From: Prevotella sp. | GTDB taxonomy: Bacteria; Bacteroidota; Bacteroidia; Bacteroidales; Bacteroidaceae | Assembly (NCBI GenBank): GCA_017430675.1 | Contig: JAFRMM010000192.1 | Coordinates: 1 to 28,827, forward strand | DNA: 28,827 bases | Direction of reading: 5' to 3' | Shown here: positions 1 through 7,133 of the stretch, piece after piece | How the letters are laid out: each line of letters begins with the position of its first letter | Numbering within the stretch: the first letter of the stretch is position 1 | Program-made: the position numbers and the translations under genes | Notes under the pieces: model-generated | Told to the model about the DNA's origin: nothing | The model's database searches: none | What the model saw: the letters and a program-made list of their open reading frames with translations, nothing else

Positions 1-585
1 GACCTCGCCGTGAAGGCTGCACAGTTGCGTTGTACACTGGGCGAGATTTCAGATGCCTGCGAGGAGATCGTGGGCCGTTATAAGGCAGTAATCAGAACAA
101 TTTCAGGCGTGTATAGTTCAGAATCAAAGAACGACAGCGACTTCGAGTTGGCTTGTAAGTTGACCGACGAGTTCGCAGAGAAGGAGGGTCGCCGTCCTCG
201 TATCTTCATCGCCAAGATGGGTCAGGACGGTCACGACCGTGGTGCAAAGGTTGTAGCAACGGGTTATGCCGACTGTGGATTCGACGTGGATATGGGACCG
301 CTGTTCCAGACACCCGCCGAAGCAGCCCGCGAGGCTGTGGAGAACGACGTGCATTGCGTCGGTGCCTCCTCGCTCGCCGCTGGTCACAAGACGCTCATCC
401 CACAGTTGATTGAGGAGTTGAAGAAACTGGGTCGCGAGGACATCATGGTCATCGCCGGTGGTGTGATCCCCGCCCAGGACTATGACTTCCTCTACAAGGC
501 AGGTGTCGCAGCCATCTTTGGCCCTGGTACCTCCGTGGCTAAGGCCGCCGTCGAGATGATGAAGATCCTGCTCGATAAGGAGTAA
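1..585 (+). CDS. mutB: methylmalonyl-CoA mutase large subunit, C-terminal part (5' truncated by window)
   Basis: This is the 3' end of the adenosylcobalamin-dependent mutase that interconverts methylmalonyl-CoA and succinyl-CoA, a cytoplasmic step of propionate formation in Bacteroidales. The frame is open from base 1, so the start lies outside the window; about 194 residues are visible. They form the C-terminal B12-binding domain: the cobalt-ligating D-x-H-x-x-G motif is seen as DGHDRG, followed by the SSLAAGH and GGVIP segments that line the cofactor tail pocket. The protein ends normally at TAA 583-585. The small subunit (mutA) is expected upstream. A stable hairpin follows 15 bases after the stop. 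The family assignment is firm; whether the gene would be named mutB or scpA is a matter of convention. Confidence 0.95.
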   Translation, partial: DLAVKAAQLRCTLGEISDACEEIVGRYKAVIRTISGVYSSESKNDSDFELACKLTDEFAEKEGRRPRIFIAKMGQDGHDRGAKVVATGYADCGFDVDMGPLFQTPAEAAREAVENDVHCVGASSLAAGHKTLIPQLIEELKKLGREDIMVIAGGVIPAQDYDFLYKAGVAAIFGPGTSVAKAAVEMMKILLDKE

Positions 586-600
586 CAAGTAGAAGTGTAG

Positions 601-632
601 AAGTGGGTCAGGGTTGGTTCTCTGACCCACTT
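601..632 (+). terminator. hairpin terminator after mutB
   Basis: An 11-bp perfect stem (AAGTGGGTCAG, 601-611, against 622-632) with a 10-nt loop lies 15 bases after the mutB stop. The following TTAGATTTAA is only weakly U-rich, so termination is inferred from the stem and position. Confidence 0.65.
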
Positions 633-639
633 AGATTTA

Positions 640-712
640 ATAGGTGTTATCCTCGGATCTGTAAGGCTCTGTTCGACGCCAAGATGAAGCGTGAGACCTT
701 TATCAACAAGTA
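640..712 (+). other. possible gene remnant (open frame without start)
   Basis: Between the two terminators a short open frame ends at TAA with the peptide tail ALFDAKMKRETFINK. It has no plausible start codon or ribosome binding site and I do not recognise the peptide. The protein-like amino acid composition suggests the tail of a decayed gene, but chance is possible. Confidence 0.2.
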
Positions 713-754
713 AAAAAGATGGCCGCAGGCGTTAAACGCTGCGGCCATCTTTTT
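713..754. terminator. bidirectional terminator between mutB and pgk
   Basis: A long GC-rich stem (GGCCGCAG..CTGCGGCC core, with one bulged G) is flanked by an A-tract on the left and a T-tract on the right, so it reads as an intrinsic terminator on both strands. It sits 18 bases beyond the pgk stop and between two convergent genes. Confidence 0.85.
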
Positions 755-772
755 GATATATAAGGAGTCTTA

Positions 773-2044
773 TTACTCGCCCTTGATGGCTGCTACGCCC
801 GGGAGCACCTTACCCTCAATAGCCTCGAGCAGAGCACCGCCACCAGTAGAGATGTAACTAACCTTGTCGGCCAGACCGAACTTATTGACACAAGCCACGG
901 AGTCACCACCACCGATCAGAGAGAATGCACCCTCGGCAGTTGCCTCGGCGATAGCCTCACCGATGGCACGTGAACCAGCAGTAAAGTCATCGCACTCGAA
1001 GACACCGGCAGGACCGTTCCACAGGATGGTCTTGGCACCCTTGATGGCTTCTGCAAAGGCCTTCTGGCTCTCGGGACCGGCATCGACACCCTGCAGGTCT
1101 GCGGGAATCTCATTGGCAGGACAGGTGATGATCTTTGAGCCGGGCTTCACGGTCATGGAAGAGAAGTCGAGACCGTCGGTAGCAGTGCAGTCACTGCCCA
1201 GAACTAGGTCCACGCCGTTCTTCTTGGCCAGTTCCTCAACACCTAAGGCCACATCGAGTTTGTCGAGTTCAACGATAGACTGGCCGATCTCACCATTATG
1301 AGCCTTGGCGAAGGTGTAGGTCATACCACCGCAGAGGATGAGTTTATCCACCTTACCGAGCAGGTTCTCAATGATACCGATCTTAGAAGACACCTTCGAA
1401 CCACCCATGATGGCCACGAACGGGCGCTTGATATTGCTGAGTACGTTATCAACGGCCTGAACCTCCTTCTCCATCAGCAGACCCAGCATCTTGTTGTCAG
1501 CGTCGAAGTAGTCGGCGATGACAGCGGTAGAGGCGTGCTTGCGGTGAGCGGTACCAAAGGCATCCATCACATAGCAGTCGGCGTAAGAAGCCAATGTCTT
1601 GGCGAACTCTTTCTGGCTAGCCTTCATGGCCTTCTTGGCCTCGTCGTACTCAGGAGTACCCTTCTCAACACCTACGGGCTTACCCTCTTCCTCAGGATAG
1701 TAGCGCAGGTTCTCAAGCAGCAGGGCCTCACCCATCTTCAGGGCCTTGGCAGCATCAGCAGCGTTGGCACAGTCGGGAGCGAAAGCCACGGGAACACCGA
1801 GGGCCTTCTCTACAGCCTCGCGGATCTGACCCAGAGAGAGTTTCGGGTTCACCTTGCCCTTGGGCTTGCCCATGTGCGACATGATGATGGTAGCACCACC
1901 ATCGGCCAGGATCTTCTTCAGGGTAGGCAGGGCACCGCGGATACGGGTGTCGTCAGTGATCTTACCATTCTCATCCAGGGGTACGTTGAAATCTACACGT
2001 ACGATTGCCTTCTTACCGGCAAAGTTGAATTCGTTGATTGTCAT
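773..2044 (-). CDS. pgk: phosphoglycerate kinase
   Basis: Cytoplasmic glycolytic enzyme that transfers the phosphate of 1,3-bisphosphoglycerate to ADP. The 423-residue product is full length. Visible hallmarks are the N-terminal signature RVDFNVPL with the downstream [12 protein letters not shown], the MSHMGKPKG substrate loop, the hinge [12 protein letters not shown], and the C-terminal nucleotide-binding WNGPAGVFE and GGGDSVA segments. Start is the ATG at 2042-2044, where the protein begins [19 protein letters not shown] as in relatives. The gene is alone: a Bacteroidota promoter lies about 50 bases upstream and a strong bidirectional terminator follows. Confidence 0.98.
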   Translation of the reverse strand: MTINEFNFAGKKAIVRVDFNVPLDENGKITDDTRIRGALPTLKKILADGGATIIMSHMGKPKGKVNPKLSLGQIREAVEKALGVPVAFAPDCANAADAAKALKMGEALLLENLRYYPEEEGKPVGVEKGTPEYDEAKKAMKASQKEFAKTLASYADCYVMDAFGTAHRKHASTAVIADYFDADNKMLGLLMEKEVQAVDNVLSNIKRPFVAIMGGSKVSSKIGIIENLLGKVDKLILCGGMTYTFAKAHNGEIGQSIVELDKLDVALGVEELAKKNGVDLVLGSDCTATDGLDFSSMTVKPGSKIITCPANEIPADLQGVDAGPESQKAFAEAIKGAKTILWNGPAGVFECDDFTAGSRAIGEAIAEATAEGAFSLIGGGDSVACVNKFGLADKVSYISTGGGALLEAIEGKVLPGVAAIKGE

Positions 2045-2091
2045 AATTGTGCTATTATTAATAATGTGAAAACTTCATTTGAAAGCGACTG

Positions 2092-2099
2092 CAAAGATA
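2092..2099 (-). promoter_or_regulatory. pgk promoter, -7 box
   Basis: On the minus strand TATCTTTG matches the Bacteroidota -7 consensus TAnnTTTG, giving a leader of about 40 bases before the pgk ATG. No clear TTTG -33 box is seen; that position falls in the TTGATAA tandem repeat. Confidence 0.7.
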
Positions 2100-2109
2100 C
2101 GATAATAAA

Positions 2110-2137
2110 TTGATAATTGATAATTGATAATTGATAA
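2110..2137. repeat. 4 x 7-bp tandem repeat (TTGATAA) upstream of pgk
   Basis: Four perfect head-to-tail copies of TTGATAA, beginning about 10 bases upstream of the pgk -7 box and occupying the -33 region. A change in copy number would shift or replace the -33 element. Confidence 0.9.
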
Positions 2138-2163
2138 TTTAAGTCTTTTTTGCGTATTATCGT

Positions 2164-3501
2164 TCATACTTCGGTCAGAAGGAAGGCCATATACGTTGGT
2201 ATGGTGAGCAATTGGTCTGTCCTTCCGATGTTGTAGTCACCGATTTTTATGGCACTTGTGATATGATATTTCTCTGGGTGCTTCAGGACCGTACGCATAG
2301 ACTTGGCATTGCCAGTGGTGGCCTTGGACTCCACAGGTACACACTCTCCCTTATAGCGGATTAGGAAATCGAGTTCCACACCGCCATCTTTGTGATAATA
2401 ATACAATTTGCGCCCCATCTTGCCAAAGATATCTGCCAAGAGGTTTTCATTGATGGCACCGTTATAACTGAGCAGGTCTCCCTGCAATATACTTGACTGG
2501 GTGCCTTCTTCCAACATTGAGACAAGCAAGCCGACATCAGCCATATACACCTTGAATTCACTTTGGATACGGTGCCCGTCAAGCGGCAGTTCCGTAATCT
2601 CCGTATTATAGCATCTGTGTATGATACCGGCATCTTCAATCCACTGAAGACTTCCGGCATAGTCGCGCCCTCGGCCTCCCGGACGGACTACAGAGTAACT
2701 GAACTTCTTGTATTCACGGGCCAGTTGCGCTGGTATCGACTCAAAACATTCCCTGATGCGCGGTTTGTCGGCAGTGGCGGCATACTTCACCATGTCTGAT
2801 TTGTACTCATCGACAATGCGCCTCTGTACAGCGAGCACCTTACCTATCTGTCTGGTTTCAAGGAAGGTGGTGACAACCTCAGGCATACCGCCTACTACGA
2901 TATACTGATGGAGTAGTTCACGGAAGCGGTCGTGTAGTGCTTCTTCGACAGGAGTCTCGCTGTTCAGACACTTTCTCAGGTATTCAAGATGTACGTCCTT
3001 TATACCATTAGCCCACAGCCACTCTTCAAAGTCCATGGGGTGCATTTCGACGATATCCTCGAACCCCACAGGAATAGAGGCTTCTTCTTCCTCTTTCTTC
3101 TCTTCTGGGGTCTTATAGCCGTTTACACCAAGCAACGAGCCTGTACACATCACGTCATACCTGCCGTCCAGATGGAAATATTTCAGCGCTCCTCTTGCCT
3201 TCGGACAATCCTGTATCTCGTCGAAGACGAAACATGTCTCTCCTGCCTCTATCTCAACATTTGGTATGGCTGCCGTGATACGCATAATGATTGCATCTAC
3301 CTCCAGATTAGGCGTGAAAAACTTCTTGTAGTCTGGATGCTCACGGAAGTCCAGATATACCACATGCTTGAAATGCTTGGTGGCAAAATCCATCACACTG
3401 CTGGTTTTGCCGCACTGGCGGACTCCTTTCACAACAAGTGGTTTGTGGGAGGCGTCATTCAACCACGAATGGAGTACGTTTTCTATCTTACGCTGATACA
3501 T
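2164..3501 (-). CDS. AAA_14 / DUF4143 family ATP-binding protein
   Basis: Predicted P-loop ATPase of the family common in Bacteroidota and archaea; its cellular role is not established, though relatives often sit in accessory or defence-like regions. An N-terminal AAA_14 domain shows Walker A in GVRQCGKTS and Walker B in CFVFDEIQD. The C-terminal DUF4143 region ends with ELDFL...PVESKA, the core of a PD-(D/E)XK nuclease-like fold. I chose the ATG at 3499-3501 (MYQRKIE, 445 aa), the usual beginning of this family. The frame is open for 50 codons further upstream, but those codons are a translated 33-bp tandem repeat. The gene is divergent from the fimbrillin operon and 119 bases upstream of pgk on the same strand. 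Confidence 0.85.
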   Translation of the reverse strand: MYQRKIENVLHSWLNDASHKPLVVKGVRQCGKTSSVMDFATKHFKHVVYLDFREHPDYKKFFTPNLEVDAIIMRITAAIPNVEIEAGETCFVFDEIQDCPKARGALKYFHLDGRYDVMCTGSLLGVNGYKTPEEKKEEEEASIPVGFEDIVEMHPMDFEEWLWANGIKDVHLEYLRKCLNSETPVEEALHDRFRELLHQYIVVGGMPEVVTTFLETRQIGKVLAVQRRIVDEYKSDMVKYAATADKPRIRECFESIPAQLAREYKKFSYSVVRPGGRGRDYAGSLQWIEDAGIIHRCYNTEITELPLDGHRIQSEFKVYMADVGLLVSMLEEGTQSSILQGDLLSYNGAINENLLADIFGKMGRKLYYYHKDGGVELDFLIRYKGECVPVESKATTGNAKSMRTVLKHPEKYHITSAIKIGDYNIGRTDQLLTIPTYMAFLLTEV

Positions 3502-3577
3502 ATAAACACATTTTCCTACCGACTTTCGGTACAGTGACGCACATTTTCCTACCGACTTTTGGTGCGATGGTGCACAT
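3488..3577 (-). CDS. putative repeat-encoded leader peptide (uORF) of the ATPase gene
   Basis: In a second minus-strand frame the 33-bp repeats encode a 29-residue peptide from ATG 3575-3577, containing two copies of PKVGRKMC and ending at TAA 3488-3490, 14 bases inside the ATPase gene. Each repeat carries an AGGAAA-ATG arrangement that could act as ribosome binding site plus start. The overlap would allow translational coupling to the ATPase start at 3501. No homology-based support is available here, so its being a real gene is an inference. Confidence 0.3.
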   Translation of the reverse strand: MCTIAPKVGRKMCVTVPKVGRKMCLYVSA

Positions 3578-3618
3578 TTTCCTGCCGACTTTTGGCGCAA
3601 AGATATACATTTTCTGGT
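3507..3618. repeat. 33-bp tandem repeat, 3 full copies plus a partial one
   Basis: Units begin at 3507, 3540 and 3573 with a degenerate partial copy from 3606. All share CACATTTTCCT(A/G)CCGACTTT followed by a more variable 13-base part. The exact multiple of three keeps every frame open across the array. It forms the predicted leader of the DUF4143 ATPase. Confidence 0.95.
3598..3605 (-). promoter_or_regulatory. ATPase gene promoter, -7 box
   Basis: TATCTTTG on the minus strand matches TAnnTTTG. It would start transcription near 3592, making the three 33-bp repeats the 5' leader of the ATPase mRNA. A -33 TTTG is not evident. Confidence 0.5.
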
Positions 3619-3691
3619 AATGTTGCTTGGCGGCCCTCCCTGCTTTAACATACTTTAAGGGGGGGGTAACGGTCATTAACAAATTTCTTCG

Positions 3692-3699
3692 TAACTTTG
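3692..3699 (+). promoter_or_regulatory. fimbrillin operon promoter, -7 box
   Basis: TAACTTTG matches the Bacteroidota -7 consensus and ends 18 bases before the ATG of the 50-aa peptide gene. No good -33 box is seen; a run of G lies around 3660-3666. Confidence 0.55.
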
Positions 3700-3717
3700 C
3701 AGACGAAAGAATAATTA

Positions 3718-3870
3718 ATGACCAAAGATATGAAACCATTAATCGAGAAGCAAAAGTATGAGAAGCCTGTGATGCAGGTGTATGAGTTGCAGCACCGCCA
3801 GCAGTTGCTGGTGGGCAGTGGAGAATGGCCGACGGGCATCAATCCAATGGATGACCCTGAGGACATCTAA
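3718..3870 (+). CDS. small protein (50 aa) with LLVGSG motif, upstream of fimbrillin gene
   Basis: A 50-residue ORF from ATG 3718 to TAA 3868-3870. It begins MTKDMKPLIEKQKYEKPVMQ and continues VYELQHRQQLLVGSG, then an acidic, proline-containing tail ending DDPEDI. It is polar, has no signal peptide or membrane segment, and is too short for the usual ORF cut-off. A Y-x-x-P-x-x-x-V-x-E-L...LLxGS pattern of this kind recurs, from memory, in short Bacteroidales ORFs without known function. The -7 box directly upstream and the 19-base gap to the lipoprotein gene argue that it is expressed as the first gene of that operon. The LLxGS stretch superficially resembles a double-Gly-type leader cleavage site; that is speculation. 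Confidence 0.6.
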   Translation: MTKDMKPLIEKQKYEKPVMQVYELQHRQQLLVGSGEWPTGINPMDDPEDI

Positions 3871-3889
3871 GTAATTAACCCTTAAACTG

Positions 3890-5410
3890 ATGAAGAAGAT
3901 GAAGACGATACATAAGATAATGGGACTGCTGCCGATGATGGCGGCTGCCCTTGCGCTGACAGCTTGCAGCAGCGAAGACAACACGATAGAGAATCCGCAG
4001 ACGGGCAATCCGACGGAGCAAGGCGAGGTGAAGACTATTGCCTACAGTGTAACGGTCAATGGCGATGAGGCCACGACCCGCGCCACGGTGGATGACGACA
4101 ACAAGACGCTGCGGTTTGCAGCGGGCGACAAACTCTACATCGCCTGTGACAGCCGCGACGACATCAAGGGCGCACTGACGCTGAAGTCTGGCGACGAGGG
4201 CAAGACGAGCGGCGCCATCTTCGAAGGCTCGCTGACCTATACGGGCGATGCCCCTGCCGACGACCTGACGCTGAAGGCTACGCTCGTAGGCAGCAACAAC
4301 GCGGGCATCGCTATCTCTGAAGGTAAGGTGACGGGCATCAACTATCCCACGACGGCGTTCTGCTCCGACGTGAACGACGCAGTAGAAAAGTACAGCCTGC
4401 TGACGGGCACCAGCACCTACGCCGCCCGCTCGTTCTCGCTCACACAGGGCACGGCATTCCTCAACTTCTCGCTGACGATGAACGACGGTACGGCCACCGC
4501 CACCGACATCACGGCGACGGTGAAGAACGGCGCAACGACGCTCTCGACGGCCATGGTGACCACCACGACGGAGGACGAGAAAGTGGTAGCCAAATTCGTG
4601 CTGCCCGTAGCCGCAACGACCGTGCTCAGCGGTGCCACGCTGTCCATCAGCGGAAGCAACTTCCCTGCCGTCAAGAACATCGACGGTGCCTCGTCCATCA
4701 CGCTCGCTGCAAAGGTGTATAACGTGAAGCGCGACATCATCGCCATCGGCGACTACCTGAACAAGGACGGCAGTATTACCGCCACCAAGCAGGCGAGCGG
4801 CGCCAACGAGTCGTATGCTGTCATCGCCTACGTGGGCAGCGTCAACAAATATTTCAGCCGCTTTCTCGCCCTCGCGCTGACGGATGCGTATGACGGCACT
4901 CGTACTTGGTCTGATGCCTTGACTGCCGTTGGTACCTACGCCGCTGCCCATCCCGTCACCATCGGGAGTACGACCTATAATACCAGTACAACGGGCGATA
5001 CCTACTACGACCAGGTGGCCAGTAACCAGAGCACCTCTTCTGCCACCGCCACCGCTATACAGACGGGCTGGCGCCTGCCGAGCGTCACCGACTGGCGCTA
5101 CGTCTTCGACGGTCTGGGCAGGATAAAGGGAGGACTGAATCTTTCTGATGGTACGAACGCCGTTACCCCCACCAGTCCATCAGGCGTTTCTGACGGTATG
5201 GTATATTGTGATGGTGACAACGGCAGTACGCTATGTGCTGCCATCAACACTGCCTGCGGCAATAATGCATTGCAGCCCTTCCACTACTGGTCCAGTTCGG
5301 AGTACACTGACTATAGCGACCACGCGTGGTACTACTTCCTCTTCAAAGGTAAATTCTTGTGGTACCCTAAGACGAACTTCTACAGTGTGCGTGCAGTCTT
5401 CGCTTACTAA
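3890..5410 (+). CDS. fimbrillin-like lipoprotein with C-terminal FISUMP (C-type-lectin-like) domain
   Basis: Predicted surface lipoprotein of 506 residues. A signal peptide with lipobox LTAC (Cys26) is followed by SSEDN, then a Mfa1/FimA-like fimbrillin module that opens with the typical TTRATVDDDNKTLRF and GDKLYI segments. From about residue 385 it switches to a FISUMP/DUF1566-type domain (GWRLPSVTDWRY ... YWSSSEY ... VRAVFAY) of C-type-lectin-like fold. Fimbrillins are exported and processed into pili or adhesive surface structures; this one has no second pilin, anchor or usher gene nearby, so it may be a stand-alone adhesin. It follows the 50-aa gene by 19 bases. The C-terminal 40 residues have codon features reminiscent of diversity-generating retroelement targets, but no reverse transcriptase is in the window. 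Confidence 0.8.
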   Translation: MKKMKTIHKIMGLLPMMAAALALTACSSEDNTIENPQTGNPTEQGEVKTIAYSVTVNGDEATTRATVDDDNKTLRFAAGDKLYIACDSRDDIKGALTLKSGDEGKTSGAIFEGSLTYTGDAPADDLTLKATLVGSNNAGIAISEGKVTGINYPTTAFCSDVNDAVEKYSLLTGTSTYAARSFSLTQGTAFLNFSLTMNDGTATATDITATVKNGATTLSTAMVTTTTEDEKVVAKFVLPVAATTVLSGATLSISGSNFPAVKNIDGASSITLAAKVYNVKRDIIAIGDYLNKDGSITATKQASGANESYAVIAYVGSVNKYFSRFLALALTDAYDGTRTWSDALTAVGTYAAAHPVTIGSTTYNTSTTGDTYYDQVASNQSTSSATATAIQTGWRLPSVTDWRYVFDGLGRIKGGLNLSDGTNAVTPTSPSGVSDGMVYCDGDNGSTLCAAINTACGNNALQPFHYWSSSEYTDYSDHAWYYFLFKGKFLWYPKTNFYSVRAVFAY

Positions 5411-5470
5411 TTCTAGGGGTAGCCTTGGGGACAGGCACCTGGGTTAACCGCAGGAGCCAGTCCCCTGGCC

Positions 5471-5498
5471 AGGAAAATTTGGGCCTCCAAATTTTCCT
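5471..5498 (+). terminator. hairpin downstream of the fimbrillin-like gene
   Basis: A 12-bp perfect stem (AGGAAAATTTGG, 5471-5482, with 5487-5498) and 4-nt loop, 60 bases after the stop. There is no T-tract, so a terminator role is only likely; the right arm is part of the 21-bp repeat array. Confidence 0.4.
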
Positions 5499-5560
5499 AC
5501 GGGGCCTCCGAATTCTTCTGCGGAGCCTCCAAATTTCTCAACGGAGCCACCAATTTGATG
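5481..5560. repeat. 21-bp degenerate tandem repeat, 4 copies
   Basis: The GCCTCC/GCCACC core recurs at 5483, 5504, 5525 and 5546, each followed by an AATTT-like stretch. The 21-base period keeps codon phase, but no convincing gene uses it. It belongs to the 410-base gene-free stretch 5411-5820, in which I see only repeats and hairpins. Confidence 0.8.
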
Positions 5561-5685
5561 AATTCTCGAGAGAATTGCACGGAATAGAGCCTCCTGGCAT
5601 CCCCACACCTTATCTATCATGATTGGCAGAGAGTATGTGCATCTATACGCGCGTGCATGTATATAGTACCATACTCACTTTTTAT

Positions 5686-5753
5686 GTGTCCTATCTGTCC
5701 CATGTGTCCCTGCCGTTTCGTGGAAAAAGGGACACATGGGACAGATAGGACAC
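5686..5753. repeat. perfect 26-bp inverted repeat with 16-nt loop
   Basis: Arms 5686-5711 and 5728-5753 are exact reverse complements, and each arm is itself built from three 9-base units starting TGTCC (5687, 5696, 5705). A T-rich run (TTGTTTTT) follows on the plus strand. It lies between the convergent fimbrillin-like and hipT genes and could end transcription from both sides, but the arms are unusually long for a plain terminator. Confidence 0.9.
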
Positions 5754-5820
5754 TTGTTTTTGGCATAAGACAACTACCGCGCGCGTGTAAATGAACTCAC
5801 TGGTGACGGTTCCGAAGAGT

Positions 5821-6825
5821 TCATGCCAATGTTGTTCTACGATAGTTGTAGGATTGCCAGTAATAGTGCTGAAGTTTCTCGGAGAGGAATGAGCGGCGGA
5901 TCAGTTTTTGGGCAAGGGGATGTTCGGCAGCGAAGTAATCGAGTTCGCGCTTGACAAGTCTTTCCGACAAACCAATGCGACGGCCAAACTCCTCAAAGTC
6001 CTTACGGCCGACACTTTGGGTATCAGAGAACTGCATGCCCTCACGAAACAGTCCCTTGTCGAGTGCAAAGATACGAGGCTTATAGAGATGGAGGCTCGTA
6101 TTAATCAGATCGTAGGCAGGCGTCAGGTGATATTCTCCGTTGCCCCGATTCATCAGCGAGAAATTCTTCAGATGGGCATCGTCGTTCAGAATCAGATAGT
6201 TGAACACCACGATACGGAAGAACTTCAGCACCTCCACAGGGGCTGCTTTGGTGTATTTCCGAATCAGTTCGGCGCACTCCTCATAACTCAGATTACTGTA
6301 CTTATAGTCGCTGCCGCCATTGGCCTTTGTCAGACCTCCTAACGAAGCCAAGTCCTCCTGTTGATACTTGCTGCCATCGGGGGCTACATCGAAGCGGCGA
6401 GTGAGATAGGCCGCCTCACCATCACGGAAGAAACAGAGTCCATTGGCTGCCGTCTCGATATGATAGACCTGAGCCGCTATCTGCATGCTGAGATGTTCGT
6501 TGGCAGGGCAGTATTTCCGTTCCAACAGCGTATAGGAGGAGGGGGCTGGCTTCAGAATATATTGGCCTCGCTCTCCATCAGAAGGTCTCATGAGTTGCCC
6601 ATCTCTGCTGAGCATCAGACTTGCCTTGGGCTGTACGCCAGAAAGGGAGATGCGGCCTACATGACGGGCATATTCCTCCGTGTCAGCACTCTCGTTGTTC
6701 GGGCTGTCGAAAGAGAGGGTATGCGACACCTCCCTGCCGTCGAACAACAGTTTACGGGCGATTGGCGAATAGGTATCAAACCCTTCGGCAAGCGTAGAGG
6801 GACAGACATTGATCTTTTCCATCAT
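5821..6825 (-). CDS. hipT: HipT-like serine/threonine kinase toxin (HipA C-terminal type)
   Basis: Predicted toxin of a three-gene HipBST-type module: a 334-residue HipA-like kinase without the N-terminal subdomain, which is encoded separately next door. The Gly-rich loop reads RISLSGVQPK, with Ser60 and Ser62 placed like the paired autophosphorylation serines (S-x-S) of E. coli HipT. The catalytic block NDDAHLKN gives Asp216 and Asn221, and Asp239 lies in PAYDL; these spacings (5 and 18) equal those of HipA Asp309/Asn314/Asp332. All key residues are present, so the kinase looks active. Known relatives phosphorylate aminoacyl-tRNA synthetases (HipA: GltX; E. coli HipT: TrpS); the target here is unknown. 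The start ATG overlaps the hipS stop by four bases (ATGA). Confidence 0.88.
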   Translation of the reverse strand: MMEKINVCPSTLAEGFDTYSPIARKLLFDGREVSHTLSFDSPNNESADTEEYARHVGRISLSGVQPKASLMLSRDGQLMRPSDGERGQYILKPAPSSYTLLERKYCPANEHLSMQIAAQVYHIETAANGLCFFRDGEAAYLTRRFDVAPDGSKYQQEDLASLGGLTKANGGSDYKYSNLSYEECAELIRKYTKAAPVEVLKFFRIVVFNYLILNDDAHLKNFSLMNRGNGEYHLTPAYDLINTSLHLYKPRIFALDKGLFREGMQFSDTQSVGRKDFEEFGRRIGLSERLVKRELDYFAAEHPLAQKLIRRSFLSEKLQHYYWQSYNYRRTTLA

Positions 6826-7133
6826 TCTATGGGCTTTACGGTGACTGCACCTATCGTGTCTTCCTGAGCCGTTGCCTGGAGAATGCCGAAGTCGTCATTC
6901 TCATCAATATGCAGTAGCATGGACTGCGTCTGCCGGTTGGCACCCTCAGAGAGCATATTGAAGAAATATGGAAAAAGGGTAGCCGAACGGTATGGCTCGG
7001 GGCGCACAGGCATGGCAATACATACTGGTGCTCCTGCATAACCTTTTTGATAGGTGAAGATGTACTGACGATCGTCGGTCTCCTGCAGGATGCCTGCCTC
7101 CACATCGTGAACAAACACCTTACACTGTCTCAT
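6822..7133 (-). CDS. hipS: HipS-like antitoxin (HipA N-terminal subdomain)
   Basis: A 103-residue protein matching the small N-terminal subdomain of HipA (couple_hipA type): RQCKVFVHDVEAGILQE, then YAGAPVCIAMPVRPEPY, FPYFFNMLSEGANRQ and a conserved acidic HIDENDDFGIL end. In the E. coli HipBST system the equivalent protein binds HipT and acts as the antitoxin, whereas HipB mainly augments it and binds DNA; the same division is inferred here. It overlaps hipB by 14 bases and hipT by 4, so all three are one transcript with coupled translation. Confidence 0.85.
   Translation of the reverse strand: MRQCKVFVHDVEAGILQETDDRQYIFTYQKGYAGAPVCIAMPVRPEPYRSATLFPYFFNMLSEGANRQTQSMLLHIDENDDFGILQATAQEDTIGAVTVKPIE

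Noticed and set aside
1298..2113. 271-codon plus-strand ORF opposite pgk
   Set aside because: It is antisense to a clear, conserved pgk gene and its product has no recognisable domain.
3507..3618. Possible CRISPR array (33-bp repeats)
   Set aside because: The units are head to tail with no unique spacers and the variable part is itself similar; it is a tandem repeat.
3502..3651. Fifty-codon N-terminal extension of the DUF4143 ATPase
   Set aside because: It consists of translated tandem repeats and contains the promoter box; the family normally begins at the ATG at 3501.
3875..4951. 358-codon minus-strand ORF opposite the fimbrillin-like gene
   Set aside because: Arg/Val/His-rich composition typical of an antisense frame; no motif.
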